The notes under the pieces were generated by a model. The model was not told the DNA's origin. It saw only the letters and a list, made by a program, of their open reading frames with translations, and did no database searches. 64,000 nt of DNA, taken from assembly GCA_900318535.1 (NCBI GenBank), contig ONKU01000011.1:44306-108305 (forward strand), in the 5' to 3' direction. The stretch's first letter is position 1, and every line of letters starts with the position of its first letter. The DNA is from an uncultured Prevotellaceae bacterium (GTDB taxonomy: Bacteria; Bacteroidota; Bacteroidia; Bacteroidales; Muribaculaceae). Position numbers and translations under genes: made by a program. Below are positions 27,649 through 35,422 of the stretch, in pieces.

Positions 27649-28821
27649 ATGACTATGAACGAGAAGAAGATAAAAGTTTATGCTCAAGTTGGAGACGATT
27701 TGCTCTTTGATGTATATGTGACCGTTTCTCAAGAAGCGTGGGACAACGAGATAGATGCTCTTGAAGGGGCGGTGAGGGACGACATTGAGAACTGTGAGGA
27801 CGATGAGGACCTTGAGGATGAATTTGATGAGGAAACTAATGAAGGTTCATCGACCAATAAGGACAACTATTATGGTGGCTATATCGGCACAACTGATGGT
27901 AATAGCCATGGTTATACTTCTGCCCAAGGACAAATCGCTTACCACTTGGTTTCCTGTCAATTCGGTAGTATATTGGCAGACCTCGGAGTTCTCGAGCAAC
28001 TGCGTGATGCCATCGTTGAGGATCTTGTTAAGTGTGATGCTGACCATCGGTATGAGGAAGAGTTGCTGATGCTTAAACGTATCAATAATTTTGTGCAAGC
28101 GATGTTGGGAGAAGATGCGGATGATTGCGAATTGTACGAAGATTGTGGCAGCGGCGATGAAGAACAGATCGTTACTATTTGGGATCGCTATCCTCTTGAA
28201 CTGTTGGATGAACTGGCCGAGAGAGTTTATGGCGTTCCACAAAAGAAAACCATCGTTTATCTGCATGGCTACGGATCCAGTAGCCAGAGTAGCACCATGA
28301 AATATCTGGCCAAAAACATGCCGGATTACAACGTGATTGCCCCGGATATTCCCATTGACCCAGCAGAGGCTCTACCGTTCTTGAAGGACTATTGCAGGAC
28401 TCATCATGCCGACCTTGTGATCGGCACCAGCATGGGTGGCATGTATGCCATGCAGATGGCGGGCATGCTGCGAATCTGCGTTAATCCTGCTCTACATCTG
28501 TCTGAAGTGAAGGGTGTCCTGCAGGTAGGTACTTTTGAGCGTTTCCAGCCGACCGCCGATGGGCAGACCCACTACACAATTACCGAAGAAATCATCGAGC
28601 ATTTCAAGGAAATGGAACAGAACCTCTTTGTTCGCGAGAGAAATGAAGGTAAGTACGATTGTTGGGGCTTCTTTGCCGACGGGGACACACTTGTGAACTG
28701 CAAGGACGAGTTTGCCCAACATTTCACTCATGTGGAAGATTTCCATGGCGAACACCGCATGAACGAGTCCGTCCTTCACGACGTCATCATTCCCGCCGCC
28801 AAAAGAATCCTCAAGGAGTAA
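27649..28821 (+). CDS. YqiA-like alpha/beta hydrolase with an acidic N-terminal domain
   Basis: About 390 residues from the ATG at 27649 (or 27655). The C-terminal 200 residues are an alpha/beta hydrolase of the YqiA/YcfP esterase type: KTIVYLHGYGSSSQSS, nucleophile Ser in VIGTSMGGMYAMQ, acid in FFADGDTLVN, and a late His in GEHRMNES. The N-terminal 190 residues are unusual for that family: a beta-rich start (KIKVYAQVGDDLLFDVYV), then a very acidic run (ENCEDDEDLEDEFDEE) and a helical part. Ordinary YqiA is about 190 residues, so this is a fusion. A terminator follows at 28911. It lies in the same direction right after the 303-residue unknown. Confidence 0.8.
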   Translation: MTMNEKKIKVYAQVGDDLLFDVYVTVSQEAWDNEIDALEGAVRDDIENCEDDEDLEDEFDEETNEGSSTNKDNYYGGYIGTTDGNSHGYTSAQGQIAYHLVSCQFGSILADLGVLEQLRDAIVEDLVKCDADHRYEEELLMLKRINNFVQAMLGEDADDCELYEDCGSGDEEQIVTIWDRYPLELLDELAERVYGVPQKKTIVYLHGYGSSSQSSTMKYLAKNMPDYNVIAPDIPIDPAEALPFLKDYCRTHHADLVIGTSMGGMYAMQMAGMLRICVNPALHLSEVKGVLQVGTFERFQPTADGQTHYTITEEIIEHFKEMEQNLFVRERNEGKYDCWGFFADGDTLVNCKDEFAQHFTHVEDFHGEHRMNESVLHDVIIPAAKRILKE

Positions 28822-28910
28822 TAGCCCTAGATGACTTATTGAGTTAGTTGTTCGGCATGACCTTCAGCATTGTGTCAACTCGCTGATATTCAACCCCTAA
28901 TCAATGATCG

Positions 28911-28941
28911 ACAAGCTCTGATGTTTTCAGAGCTTGTTTTT
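28911..28941 (+). terminator. Intrinsic terminator after the hydrolase gene
   Basis: ACAAGCTCTGA and TCAGAGCTTGT form a perfect 11-bp stem with a 5-base loop, followed by TTTTT. It separates the hydrolase unit from shared operator copy 3, which starts one base later. Confidence 0.85.
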
Positions 28942-29020
28942 GTCCAGTTTTTCCGACGCTGGGTGTCAAGATATACCGACGCGAAACGCTTTTTGGGGTC
29001 GTTGGACGGCTGTAATTTTG
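28942..29020 (+). promoter_or_regulatory. Shared operator-promoter, copy 3 (upstream of the membrane peptide-AAA+ pair)
   Basis: GTCCAGTTTTTCCGAC (28942-28957) and GTCAAGATATACCGAC (28965-28980), 23 bp apart, then after 33 bp the -7 box TAATTTTG (29013-29020). TTTG at 28992-28995 is 17 bp before the -7 box. Confidence 0.85.
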
Positions 29021-29048
29021 CACCATGAAAAATATGAAAGGAGAAAAT

Positions 29049-29249
29049 ATGGTTAAATCGATTTTTGCATCGCTTTTATTGCTGGCAAGCATCGCTATCG
29101 TCTGCTTCCCGCTGCTGGTCGTGTGGGTGGGCATTACGGCCCATCTGTCCTTCTGGGGTCACATTTGCGTGACCTCCTTTGGCTTGTTCCTGTGCTATCT
29201 GGTCAAGCCTGTGTCAATCCTTACCGGTAACGATTATCAACTTTTCTAA
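29049..29249 (+). CDS. Small two-span membrane protein paired with the AAA+ ATPase
   Basis: 66 residues from the ATG at 29049, chosen because AAAGGAGAAAAT just before it is a good ribosome binding site (rare in this phylum) and because the ATG at 29025 lies only 4 bp after the -7 box. Two hydrophobic segments are clear: SIFASLLLLASIAIVCFPLL and ITAHLSFWGHICVTSFGLFL. No family recognised. It is the first gene after shared operator copy 3 and ends 12 bp before the AAA+ gene, so the two should be translated together; it may anchor the ATPase to the membrane. Confidence 0.7.
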   Translation: MVKSIFASLLLLASIAIVCFPLLVVWVGITAHLSFWGHICVTSFGLFLCYLVKPVSILTGNDYQLF

Positions 29250-29261
29250 CACCTGTTGCCA

Positions 29262-30929
29262 ATGAACGAGATTGATCAAATCATTGAAAAGATGACGCAA
29301 TTTGAGGTCATTGAGAGTGTTGTGCGCAATGCTCAGGATTCTGAATTGGATGCCGCGTTCTTTAAACACGTCGGTCCTTTCCTGAAAAAGATCGCTGACA
29401 AGCAAAATCTTACCGAGGATCAAGCACTGATGTTTTGTCTAATGATGAACTTCTGTGACAGTTCGCACATTAGATTGGGTGAACTGGCTCGCCATACGGG
29501 CTTGTCCACCGTTCATCTGTTGAAGTACCTTAACGACATCGATGAACTGGTCAAGCGTGGCTTCCTCAAGTTGACCATCAGACATAACGACGGAGGCTAC
29601 GCCATCCGTCATGAGGTAATCAAGGCCTTGAAGCAGGACAAGGCTTTTGAGAAGGTCTCTCATCGAGGTATCACTTGCCCAGAGATGTTCGACTTGATTG
29701 GGCAAGTTTTGATCGAGGAGGATGATTATGACGCTCAGCAGGAGCAGATTCAGAATCTGTTCCAGGATAATCCTCAATTGCACATAGCACAGGTCATCAA
29801 GGGGTATCAGCTCAATGCTGATGATACCATGTTGTTGATACTGTTCTGTTTCCTGTATGTGGACAATGATGACGATATGGTAAGGATTTCAGACCTCGGC
29901 GAACTCATCGACAGCCAGCGCCTGTTGCGCTCATGGAACCGCACTCTGTCGAGGGAGCAGCACCCGTTGCAGGAAAAGAAACTGATTGAGTTCAATAGCC
30001 TCAGCCCGATGATTGACACCCGTTACTATCGCCTAACCGACGAGGCTAAGGCCAATTTGTTGAGCGAAATGGACATCTGCGTCAAAAAGAAGTCAAAGAA
30101 GAAAGAGTTACCCAAGGACTTTGTCGACCATAAGAGCGTTGTAGCCAAACAGATGTTCTACACCAGCAAAAACCAGGCTCAGGTGGAGCGCCTCTCGCAG
30201 TTGCTTGAGGAGAAGAAGTTCCGCGATGTGTGCCGCCGCATGAAAGAGCGTGGTATGCGCACTGGTTTTGCGTGCCTTTTCTATGGCGCGCCTGGTACCG
30301 GCAAGACCGAGACCGTGATGCAACTTGCCCGGCAGATGAAGCGCGACGTCATGGTCGTGGATTTCGCACAAATCCGCAGCAAGTGGGTAGGGGACAGCGA
30401 GAAGAACATCAAGGGCGTGTTTGAGCGCTATCGCCATTTCTGCAAACAACTGCGCCGCAAGCCCATCCTGCTTTTTAACGAGGCCGACGCAGTGATCAAT
30501 ACCCGCCAGGAGCAGGCCACCCACAGCGTGGATAAGATGGAGAACACCATGCAGAACATCATCCTGCAGGAGATGGAACAGTTCGACGGCATCATAATTG
30601 CCACGACCAACCTAGTCCAGAATATGGACCCTGCCTTCGAGCGCCGCTTCCTCTACAAAATCCAGTTCGAGCGCCCCGATGCTGAGGTGAGGCAACACCT
30701 CTGGCAGGAAATGATTCCCGAACTGGACACTGGTGAGTGCCAGGCGCTGGGTATGCAGTTCGACTTCAGCGGAGGCCAGATCGAAAATGTGGCCCGCAAA
30801 TATGCCATCAACACCATCCTCAACGACATCGAGCCAAGCAACCGCTTGACCGAGCTGACCACACTCTGCCGCGAGGAATGCCTCAACTACACCGAGTCAA
30901 CGCGAACCCACGTCGGCTTCGTCGCCTAA
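29262..30929 (+). CDS. AAA+ ATPase with winged-helix-like N-terminal half
   Basis: About 555 residues from the ATG at 29262. The C-terminal 230 residues are an AAA+ module of the CDC48/FtsH kind: Walker A FYGAPGTGKTET, pore-loop-like IRSKWVGDSEKNIKGVF, Walker B ILLFNEADA (N in place of the usual first D), sensor 1 IIATTN, arginine finger FERRF. The N-terminal 300 residues are helical with winged-helix-like parts (LGELARHTGLSTVHLLKYL; EKKLIEFN) and a linker KKKSKKKELPKD. Similar ATPases are found in Bacteroidota next to unknown genes. Remodelling of a DNA-bound or membrane complex is inferred only. Confidence 0.82.
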   Translation: MNEIDQIIEKMTQFEVIESVVRNAQDSELDAAFFKHVGPFLKKIADKQNLTEDQALMFCLMMNFCDSSHIRLGELARHTGLSTVHLLKYLNDIDELVKRGFLKLTIRHNDGGYAIRHEVIKALKQDKAFEKVSHRGITCPEMFDLIGQVLIEEDDYDAQQEQIQNLFQDNPQLHIAQVIKGYQLNADDTMLLILFCFLYVDNDDDMVRISDLGELIDSQRLLRSWNRTLSREQHPLQEKKLIEFNSLSPMIDTRYYRLTDEAKANLLSEMDICVKKKSKKKELPKDFVDHKSVVAKQMFYTSKNQAQVERLSQLLEEKKFRDVCRRMKERGMRTGFACLFYGAPGTGKTETVMQLARQMKRDVMVVDFAQIRSKWVGDSEKNIKGVFERYRHFCKQLRRKPILLFNEADAVINTRQEQATHSVDKMENTMQNIILQEMEQFDGIIIATTNLVQNMDPAFERRFLYKIQFERPDAEVRQHLWQEMIPELDTGECQALGMQFDFSGGQIENVARKYAINTILNDIEPSNRLTELTTLCREECLNYTESTRTHVGFVA

Positions 30930-30995
30930 ATAAAAAACAACTGATTCATCTGAATAATCTGAGCTAATCATCATTCATTCAATCGCCATCATGTA

Positions 30996-31017
30996 GAGCC
31001 GCGAAATATTGCGGCTC
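30996..31017. repeat. Palindromic REP-like element, second copy
   Basis: GAGCCGC and GCGGCTC form a perfect 7-bp stem (extended by flanking pairs) around GAAATATT. Same design as the element at 16754-16781. It lies in the 159-bp gap after the AAA+ gene and could act as a 3' hairpin. Confidence 0.5.
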
Positions 31018-31088
31018 TCAAAGGCGGATGTCAATTCATTAAACATTAACCAGAGAGCAAGTCAACAACTTGCGAACTTTTAAGAAAC

Positions 31089-31265
31089 ATGGAACGATAC
31101 AAAGTCTATTTTAAAATCAAGGGAGACGACTGTCTCAACATTTACTACACCAGTGCCACCTGCGAGCAAGAGGCCATCTGGCAATGGCAAGCCAGCTTCT
31201 TCGCCAAGAACAACGAGTGCGAATTCCTCAGTGTGAAACTTGCTTCACCAGAAAAGAATCAGTAA
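31089..31265 (+). CDS. 58-residue small protein, unrecognised
   Basis: ATG at 31089, stop at 31263-31265. It reads MERYKVYFKIKGDDCLNIYY, then TSATCEQEAIWQWQASFFAK and a beta-strand-like end. The amphipathic beta start and the aromatic helix look like a real compact domain (an 'A..F' ferredoxin-like half fold). It lies between the AAA+ and the PD-(D/E)XK genes, same direction. No known family. Coding status is judged from composition and position. Confidence 0.55.
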   Translation: MERYKVYFKIKGDDCLNIYYTSATCEQEAIWQWQASFFAKNNECEFLSVKLASPEKNQ

Positions 31266-31284
31266 CTTTGCTTTGCCAATTCAA

Positions 31285-31342
31285 AAAGAGAAAGCCGAAT
31301 CGCATGAAAGGAAGTAGGCAATAACTTAATCTGAAGATTATT
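31285..31342 (+). repeat. Duplicated 5' leader, copy 1
   Basis: The sequence AAAGCCGAATCGCATGAAAG to GATTATT just before the ATG at 31343 is repeated before the ATG at 32997. It contains a 6-codon ORF, ATG AAA GGA AGT AGG CAA then TAA. See the finding on the leader. Confidence 0.75.
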
Positions 31343-32704
31343 ATGGCACAAAACAACTGGGACGAGATTTTTAAATTCAACAATGATTCAAATGTCAATC
31401 AACTGAGAAACATTTATTCTACTCCTTCTTGGTTCGAGATATTGGGTGTTGACCGGATTGAGGCATTGCATAGCAATTTTATTGCTTGGTTTTTAAGCAA
31501 TAAGAATTTGGGACTCAATCCAAGCGATAATGCCATGACCAGGTTTGTTGATGTGGTTATAAAAAAGAGTAAAGAGCAACTGGCAAAAGAAATTGATTCA
31601 GATTTCATCAATTCTGTGGCATCACGAGGCATAGTCATCAAGGATATTGATGTTGATAAAGAAGTATCCTATAAAGACAGCAAAAAAAACAATCGTATTG
31701 ATTTGATTGTCACTTGTGAAATCTGCGTTAATAACGAAGAGAAAGAACTTGTGCTTTATATCGAGAACAAAGTAGGTGCCAATGAAACGTTCAACAAAAG
31801 CAGCGATCAGTTTCAAACTCAAGTTTATTATGACCAGTATCATGAAGTTGATGATGCAGATAGGATCCAACTTTTTGTGTTCCTATCTCCTTATGACAAC
31901 GCAAAATGTGATTGCAATGAATTCATTAAAGTCACTTACAATGATTTGCTGATGTATGTACTTAAACCTATTGCTAATATACCCGCCATTAGTAAACATG
32001 ACAGATGCTTCATCAATGAATACATCAGAACTCTGGGTGCTCAAGTGTTGAATCACCAAGACATGGGTTTTGTAATGGCTATTACTGACGAAGAAGAGCA
32101 TGCATATTCTGAGATTTACAGGGTGTTTAGCCCATTATTCATGAGTGCAATGGCTGCTAAAATCTCAGAACGGTACAGAAAAAGCTCACCACAAACGAAA
32201 GAAAAATGGTCCAAGAAGTTGAATGAATGGGGATTAGATTTCGTTAATGAACCAGATGAGCAACTTGTCGCTTTTTGGGACAATAACAGCGCCTTAATTA
32301 AAAACACGATAGATATAGCAGCACCACAAAATAAAGGCGATCTGTTAGATGCCATTAATGTCATTCTCAAAGACAGGACAAAATATACAATAAAGTATAT
32401 GGATGAAAAGCCCAGAATGCTGAATAAGAGTCATTTGGCGAGTGAAATCGTTAATGCATATATCCTGTTGAATGGGCTAAATGAAAATGATTTAGATGCT
32501 TTAAGACGATTTTTCAACAATATTAGAGAACCATTTATTCTTGACAAAAAACCAGTTCAAAGCAATGAGAGGGCGCTTTACGATCCTGTAAACTTAGGTA
32601 CTAGGCAAATATGGATTCCTAATCATTGTTGGCCCGCAGGAAGCCGTCCATTTGAACGCTTACTCAAGGTAGCTGGCAAAATAGAAGGATTGACAATAGA
32701 ATAA
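31343..32704 (+). CDS. PD-(D/E)XK nuclease superfamily protein (PDDEXK_4 type)
   Basis: 453 residues. The N-terminal half carries the family marks: LHSNFIAWFLSN at the start, NNRIDLIVTCEI (catalytic Asp), LVLYIENKVGANET (E-x-K) and QTQVYYDQY. This is the PF14281-like PD-(D/E)XK family common in phage-defence regions. The C-terminal half is helical and ends in a WxP-rich strand region (RQIWIPNHCWPAGSRPFE). The gene has the duplicated leader directly upstream and a strong terminator downstream (32767). DNA cleavage is likely; specificity unknown. Confidence 0.82.
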   Translation: MAQNNWDEIFKFNNDSNVNQLRNIYSTPSWFEILGVDRIEALHSNFIAWFLSNKNLGLNPSDNAMTRFVDVVIKKSKEQLAKEIDSDFINSVASRGIVIKDIDVDKEVSYKDSKKNNRIDLIVTCEICVNNEEKELVLYIENKVGANETFNKSSDQFQTQVYYDQYHEVDDADRIQLFVFLSPYDNAKCDCNEFIKVTYNDLLMYVLKPIANIPAISKHDRCFINEYIRTLGAQVLNHQDMGFVMAITDEEEHAYSEIYRVFSPLFMSAMAAKISERYRKSSPQTKEKWSKKLNEWGLDFVNEPDEQLVAFWDNNSALIKNTIDIAAPQNKGDLLDAINVILKDRTKYTIKYMDEKPRMLNKSHLASEIVNAYILLNGLNENDLDALRRFFNNIREPFILDKKPVQSNERALYDPVNLGTRQIWIPNHCWPAGSRPFERLLKVAGKIEGLTIE

Positions 32705-32766
32705 ACTCGAAAAGTCAAAAATGTAGGCTTTTATCTTAAGCAAATCTTGATAAAAATAGTATATTT

Positions 32767-32803
32767 GCCATTGGATTGTTAAGGCAATCCAGTGGCATTT
32801 TAA
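32767..32803 (+). terminator. Intrinsic terminator after the PD-(D/E)XK gene
   Basis: GCCATTGGATTG and CAATCCAGTGGC form a 12-bp stem with one mismatch and a 6-base loop, followed by ATTTTAATT. It isolates this unit from shared operator copy 4. Confidence 0.75.
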
Positions 32804-32841
32804 TTGAAACAACCATCACTCCACGATGCAGTGATGTGTGT

Positions 32842-32920
32842 GTCAAGTTTTTCTGACATGGCTGTCCAGAATGACGATACAAAAAAACTTGGTGGGGTTT
32901 GACGGTGTGTAGTAATTTTG
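32842..32920 (+). promoter_or_regulatory. Shared operator-promoter, copy 4 (upstream of the YubB-like gene)
   Basis: GTCAAGTTTTTCTGAC (32842-32857) and a more divergent GTCCAGAATGACGATA (32864-32879), 22 bp apart, then after 34 bp the -7 box TAATTTTG (32913-32920) with TTGG 20 bp before it. The following GCAACGTCAAA matches copies 1 and 2. Confidence 0.8.
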
Positions 32921-32942
32921 CAACGTCAAATCGACAACCAAG

Positions 32943-32996
32943 AAAAAGCCGAATCGCTTGAAAGGACGTAGGCAGTAACTTAACAATGAGATTATT
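32943..32996 (+). repeat. Duplicated 5' leader, copy 2
   Basis: Near-identical to 31285-31342, ending at the ATG at 32997. The short ORF here starts with TTG: TTG AAA GGA CGT AGG CAG then TAA. Confidence 0.75.
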
Positions 32997-33665
32997 ATGG
33001 CAAACTACATGTTATCAAATTATGTGATTGAGGGCAAGAAGGCCGAACTAGACGAGTTTGAGGCCATGCTGCGTCGTCTTGAAGCGATGAAGGAAGAAGA
33101 CTTTCCTATCAAAGATGTGAGTTGGGGTTCGACATGGCTCGGTTTTATTATCAACGAATTAGGCCAGGATTGGAATGGGTATAATTGCAAAGGGGCGTGG
33201 CATAACCTTGAGCGTCGCGGTGATGATGCGCTTGCTATCACTTTTGAATCGGCTTGGGAGGCTCCAGAAGGCATGTTGGACCTTATTGCTGAGAGATGGT
33301 CCAGTTTCAAATATTACTTCTATCGTGAAGAGCCGGGCAGCGAGGTTTATGAGACCAATGATGTCGAGGGAAAATATTTTCCGTGCCGTTATTATCTGCG
33401 TGGCTTAGTGCCCAACGATAGCGAAGAGGCCATGGATGGTTTTTTGCAGTTTGATGAATATCTGAACACTGAAGAAGACGCTTTGGCCTATATGTGCAAC
33501 AAACTCAATCATCCCGTCAAGAGCTTGGTTGACATCGAGACTTGGAATGCGGAATTGGAAAAGCTGAGCGAGGAAAATGACGATTACTGCGATTGCTACA
33601 TCTATATGAACGAAATAGACGTTTTAGTTGAACTTGATTTTGATGGCATTGAGCCGATATGTTGA
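32997..33665 (+). CDS. YubB/DUF1281-like ferredoxin-fold protein
   Basis: 222 residues, acidic, no signal peptide. The pattern 'KKAELDEFEAML ... DVSWGSTWLGF ... ITFESAWEAPEGMLDLIAERW ... FYREEPG' matches the layout of the YubB/DUF1281 (Api92-like) ferredoxin-like family found on plasmids and phages, where function is unknown. The C-terminal third (AEKLSEENDDYCDCYIYMN-like end) is specific to this protein. It starts 76 bp after the -7 box of shared operator copy 4 and is followed after 41 bp by HTH protein 2, so the two form one unit. Confidence 0.65.
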   Translation: MANYMLSNYVIEGKKAELDEFEAMLRRLEAMKEEDFPIKDVSWGSTWLGFIINELGQDWNGYNCKGAWHNLERRGDDALAITFESAWEAPEGMLDLIAERWSSFKYYFYREEPGSEVYETNDVEGKYFPCRYYLRGLVPNDSEEAMDGFLQFDEYLNTEEDALAYMCNKLNHPVKSLVDIETWNAELEKLSEENDDYCDCYIYMNEIDVLVELDFDGIEPIC

Positions 33666-33706
33666 CCAAACATTAACATATTGATGATAATAAATCAATA
33701 ATATCG

Positions 33707-35203
33707 ATGAAAGAAGAGGACAAAAAAAAGAAAAAAATAGGGCAGATTATCAAGGCGGAGGTGGAACGTCAAGGACTGAGCGCCACTCAATTTGCCGACA
33801 AGATTTGTGTTTCCCGCACCAACGTTTATGGAATCTACGATCGGAGGACCATTGATTCCGGTTTGCTGGCTAAAATCTCAGAGGTACTGCATCATAATTT
33901 CTTTGAAGAGCTGAGCCAAAGGGTCAACTTGAAGTTAGGAATTGTATCATCCCCAATGGCCAACTTGAAGTTACATTCATTGAGCGATATTGTGGAAAAT
34001 GTAGTGGACGGTGATTTGTATGCCACTCATGAATTCGCCAAGGAGCGTGAAGGTCTCAAGGCGTTGCTCAAGGAATATTTCGAGAGCGATCAGAGTACAC
34101 CCTTACTTATCCTTGAGGCCGGCTATACCTTCGGCGCTCGCGAGGTGGTAAAGCAAGTGGCAAATGAGGTGTTTCCTGGGACAGGCTCAGCTCCGTGTCC
34201 CAAACTATTGGACGCGGCTAAGTTGAATTCCGAATCAGCCAAGGTTTTTATTGACTATATAGACCGCAACACGTTTGACTCCGTTGAAGAAAGCAAGAAA
34301 CGGCTGAACGAAATCTGCTATGTGCAGAGCGGTGTGAACAAGAAGATGGTGTGCATCATCCACACCGACCCCATCATGCCCCAGTCTGGTAAGAACGATG
34401 TTCAAACGTTTGACCAATGGGGGAATGAGATGTCTCTTTTCCCAGAGCGCCACGAGCAGTTCTTCATCGTGGTTTATCGCTGGAACAGGAACAGTCTTTT
34501 GTCATGGGCTACGGATGCAGGATTGCATAAACAGGTCCTGAACTACATTAGCAAACATCAGATTCCAGAGGACACCCGCAAGGATTATCAGCTAATGAAC
34601 ATTCGTGCGTCATTTTTTGAAATCCTCTTGGGGTTACCTCCCTTGGATAATGGCATAGATTATCCCACCGCCCAAGCCTACATGCCGAGCGAGTGGCAAT
34701 ATGCCTCGGACTTCATCGCCGCTGGACATGACCTTGATGAAGAGGAGCCCCTGCACGATTTCATTCAAGACATTATCGATTTTAACGAGATGTGCGCCAA
34801 GCAAAATAGTGCTGCAGAAAAGCCTAAAACCAAGTATCTAGAGTGTAACGTTGAGGTCGATGGTTATCTCGTCGAAGGATTAAAGCTGGTCTTGACCGAA
34901 ACCGAAGCTGGGGCACTGGCAGATCTCTATCATCAAGCCTGGGAAACCGACCTGAAAGGTCTGGACGAGTATGATGACATGGACAAGTTCTTCCCCTGGT
35001 TGGAGGAGCATAATCCGGAGATGGCACAAGCATTGGTGGAAGCTGCCGAAGCCGCTTTGGCCGATCTGCTGGCCCAGGATCTTGAAGGCATATACACCGA
35101 GAATATCCCTCATGTAGCTCCACAAAGTTTTGATGATTATTGGGCTGTAGAAGCTGGCCTAAAATACAACATCATGCCCTGTGACCTCCCCAAGTGGAAA
35201 TAA
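33707..35203 (+). CDS. HTH protein 2 of the island regulon, paralogue of HTH protein 1
   Basis: 498 residues. A lysine-rich start leads into an XRE-type helix-turn-helix (about 10-70: VERQGLSATQFADKICVSR and TNVYGIYDRR). The middle domain (about 110-330) resembles HTH protein 1: STPLLILEAGYTFGAREVVK and RHEQFFIVVYRWNRNS. It has no Walker A motif, so if it descends from an NTPase it is inactive. The C-terminal 130 residues (LECNVEVDGYLVEGLKLVLT, then helices) are extra. It is cotranscribed with the YubB-like gene. It is the last gene before repeat copy C. Function as a regulator of the shared operators is inferred from the HTH and location. Confidence 0.75.
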   Translation: MKEEDKKKKKIGQIIKAEVERQGLSATQFADKICVSRTNVYGIYDRRTIDSGLLAKISEVLHHNFFEELSQRVNLKLGIVSSPMANLKLHSLSDIVENVVDGDLYATHEFAKEREGLKALLKEYFESDQSTPLLILEAGYTFGAREVVKQVANEVFPGTGSAPCPKLLDAAKLNSESAKVFIDYIDRNTFDSVEESKKRLNEICYVQSGVNKKMVCIIHTDPIMPQSGKNDVQTFDQWGNEMSLFPERHEQFFIVVYRWNRNSLLSWATDAGLHKQVLNYISKHQIPEDTRKDYQLMNIRASFFEILLGLPPLDNGIDYPTAQAYMPSEWQYASDFIAAGHDLDEEEPLHDFIQDIIDFNEMCAKQNSAAEKPKTKYLECNVEVDGYLVEGLKLVLTETEAGALADLYHQAWETDLKGLDEYDDMDKFFPWLEEHNPEMAQALVEAAEAALADLLAQDLEGIYTENIPHVAPQSFDDYWAVEAGLKYNIMPCDLPKWK

Positions 35204-35288
35204 GATTTTACGAAAAATGATTTTGTGCAGTATAGGGCTCTAAAACAAAACCTTCTAAGGGTAGTGGAGTGCTGATGCTCCAGGAAAA

Positions 35289-35310
35289 GGGGGAATATAA
35301 CGGGGGAATA
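35289..35310 (+). repeat. Two direct GGGGGAATA boxes upstream of copy C
   Basis: GGGGGAATA at 35289-35297 and again at 35302-35310, 13 bp apart, the same box that forms the centre of copies A, B and C. They may be arm-type binding sites of the recombinases encoded next door. Confidence 0.6.
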
Positions 35311-35422
35311 TAGTGGCGATAATAAATACATAAATAACTGAAAACCAATGGCTTGTAAGTGAATCTATTGGAGCTGGATGCTCCAAGCCGTCACACACAG
35401 CGAGAGAAAGGTAGGTAATTCT

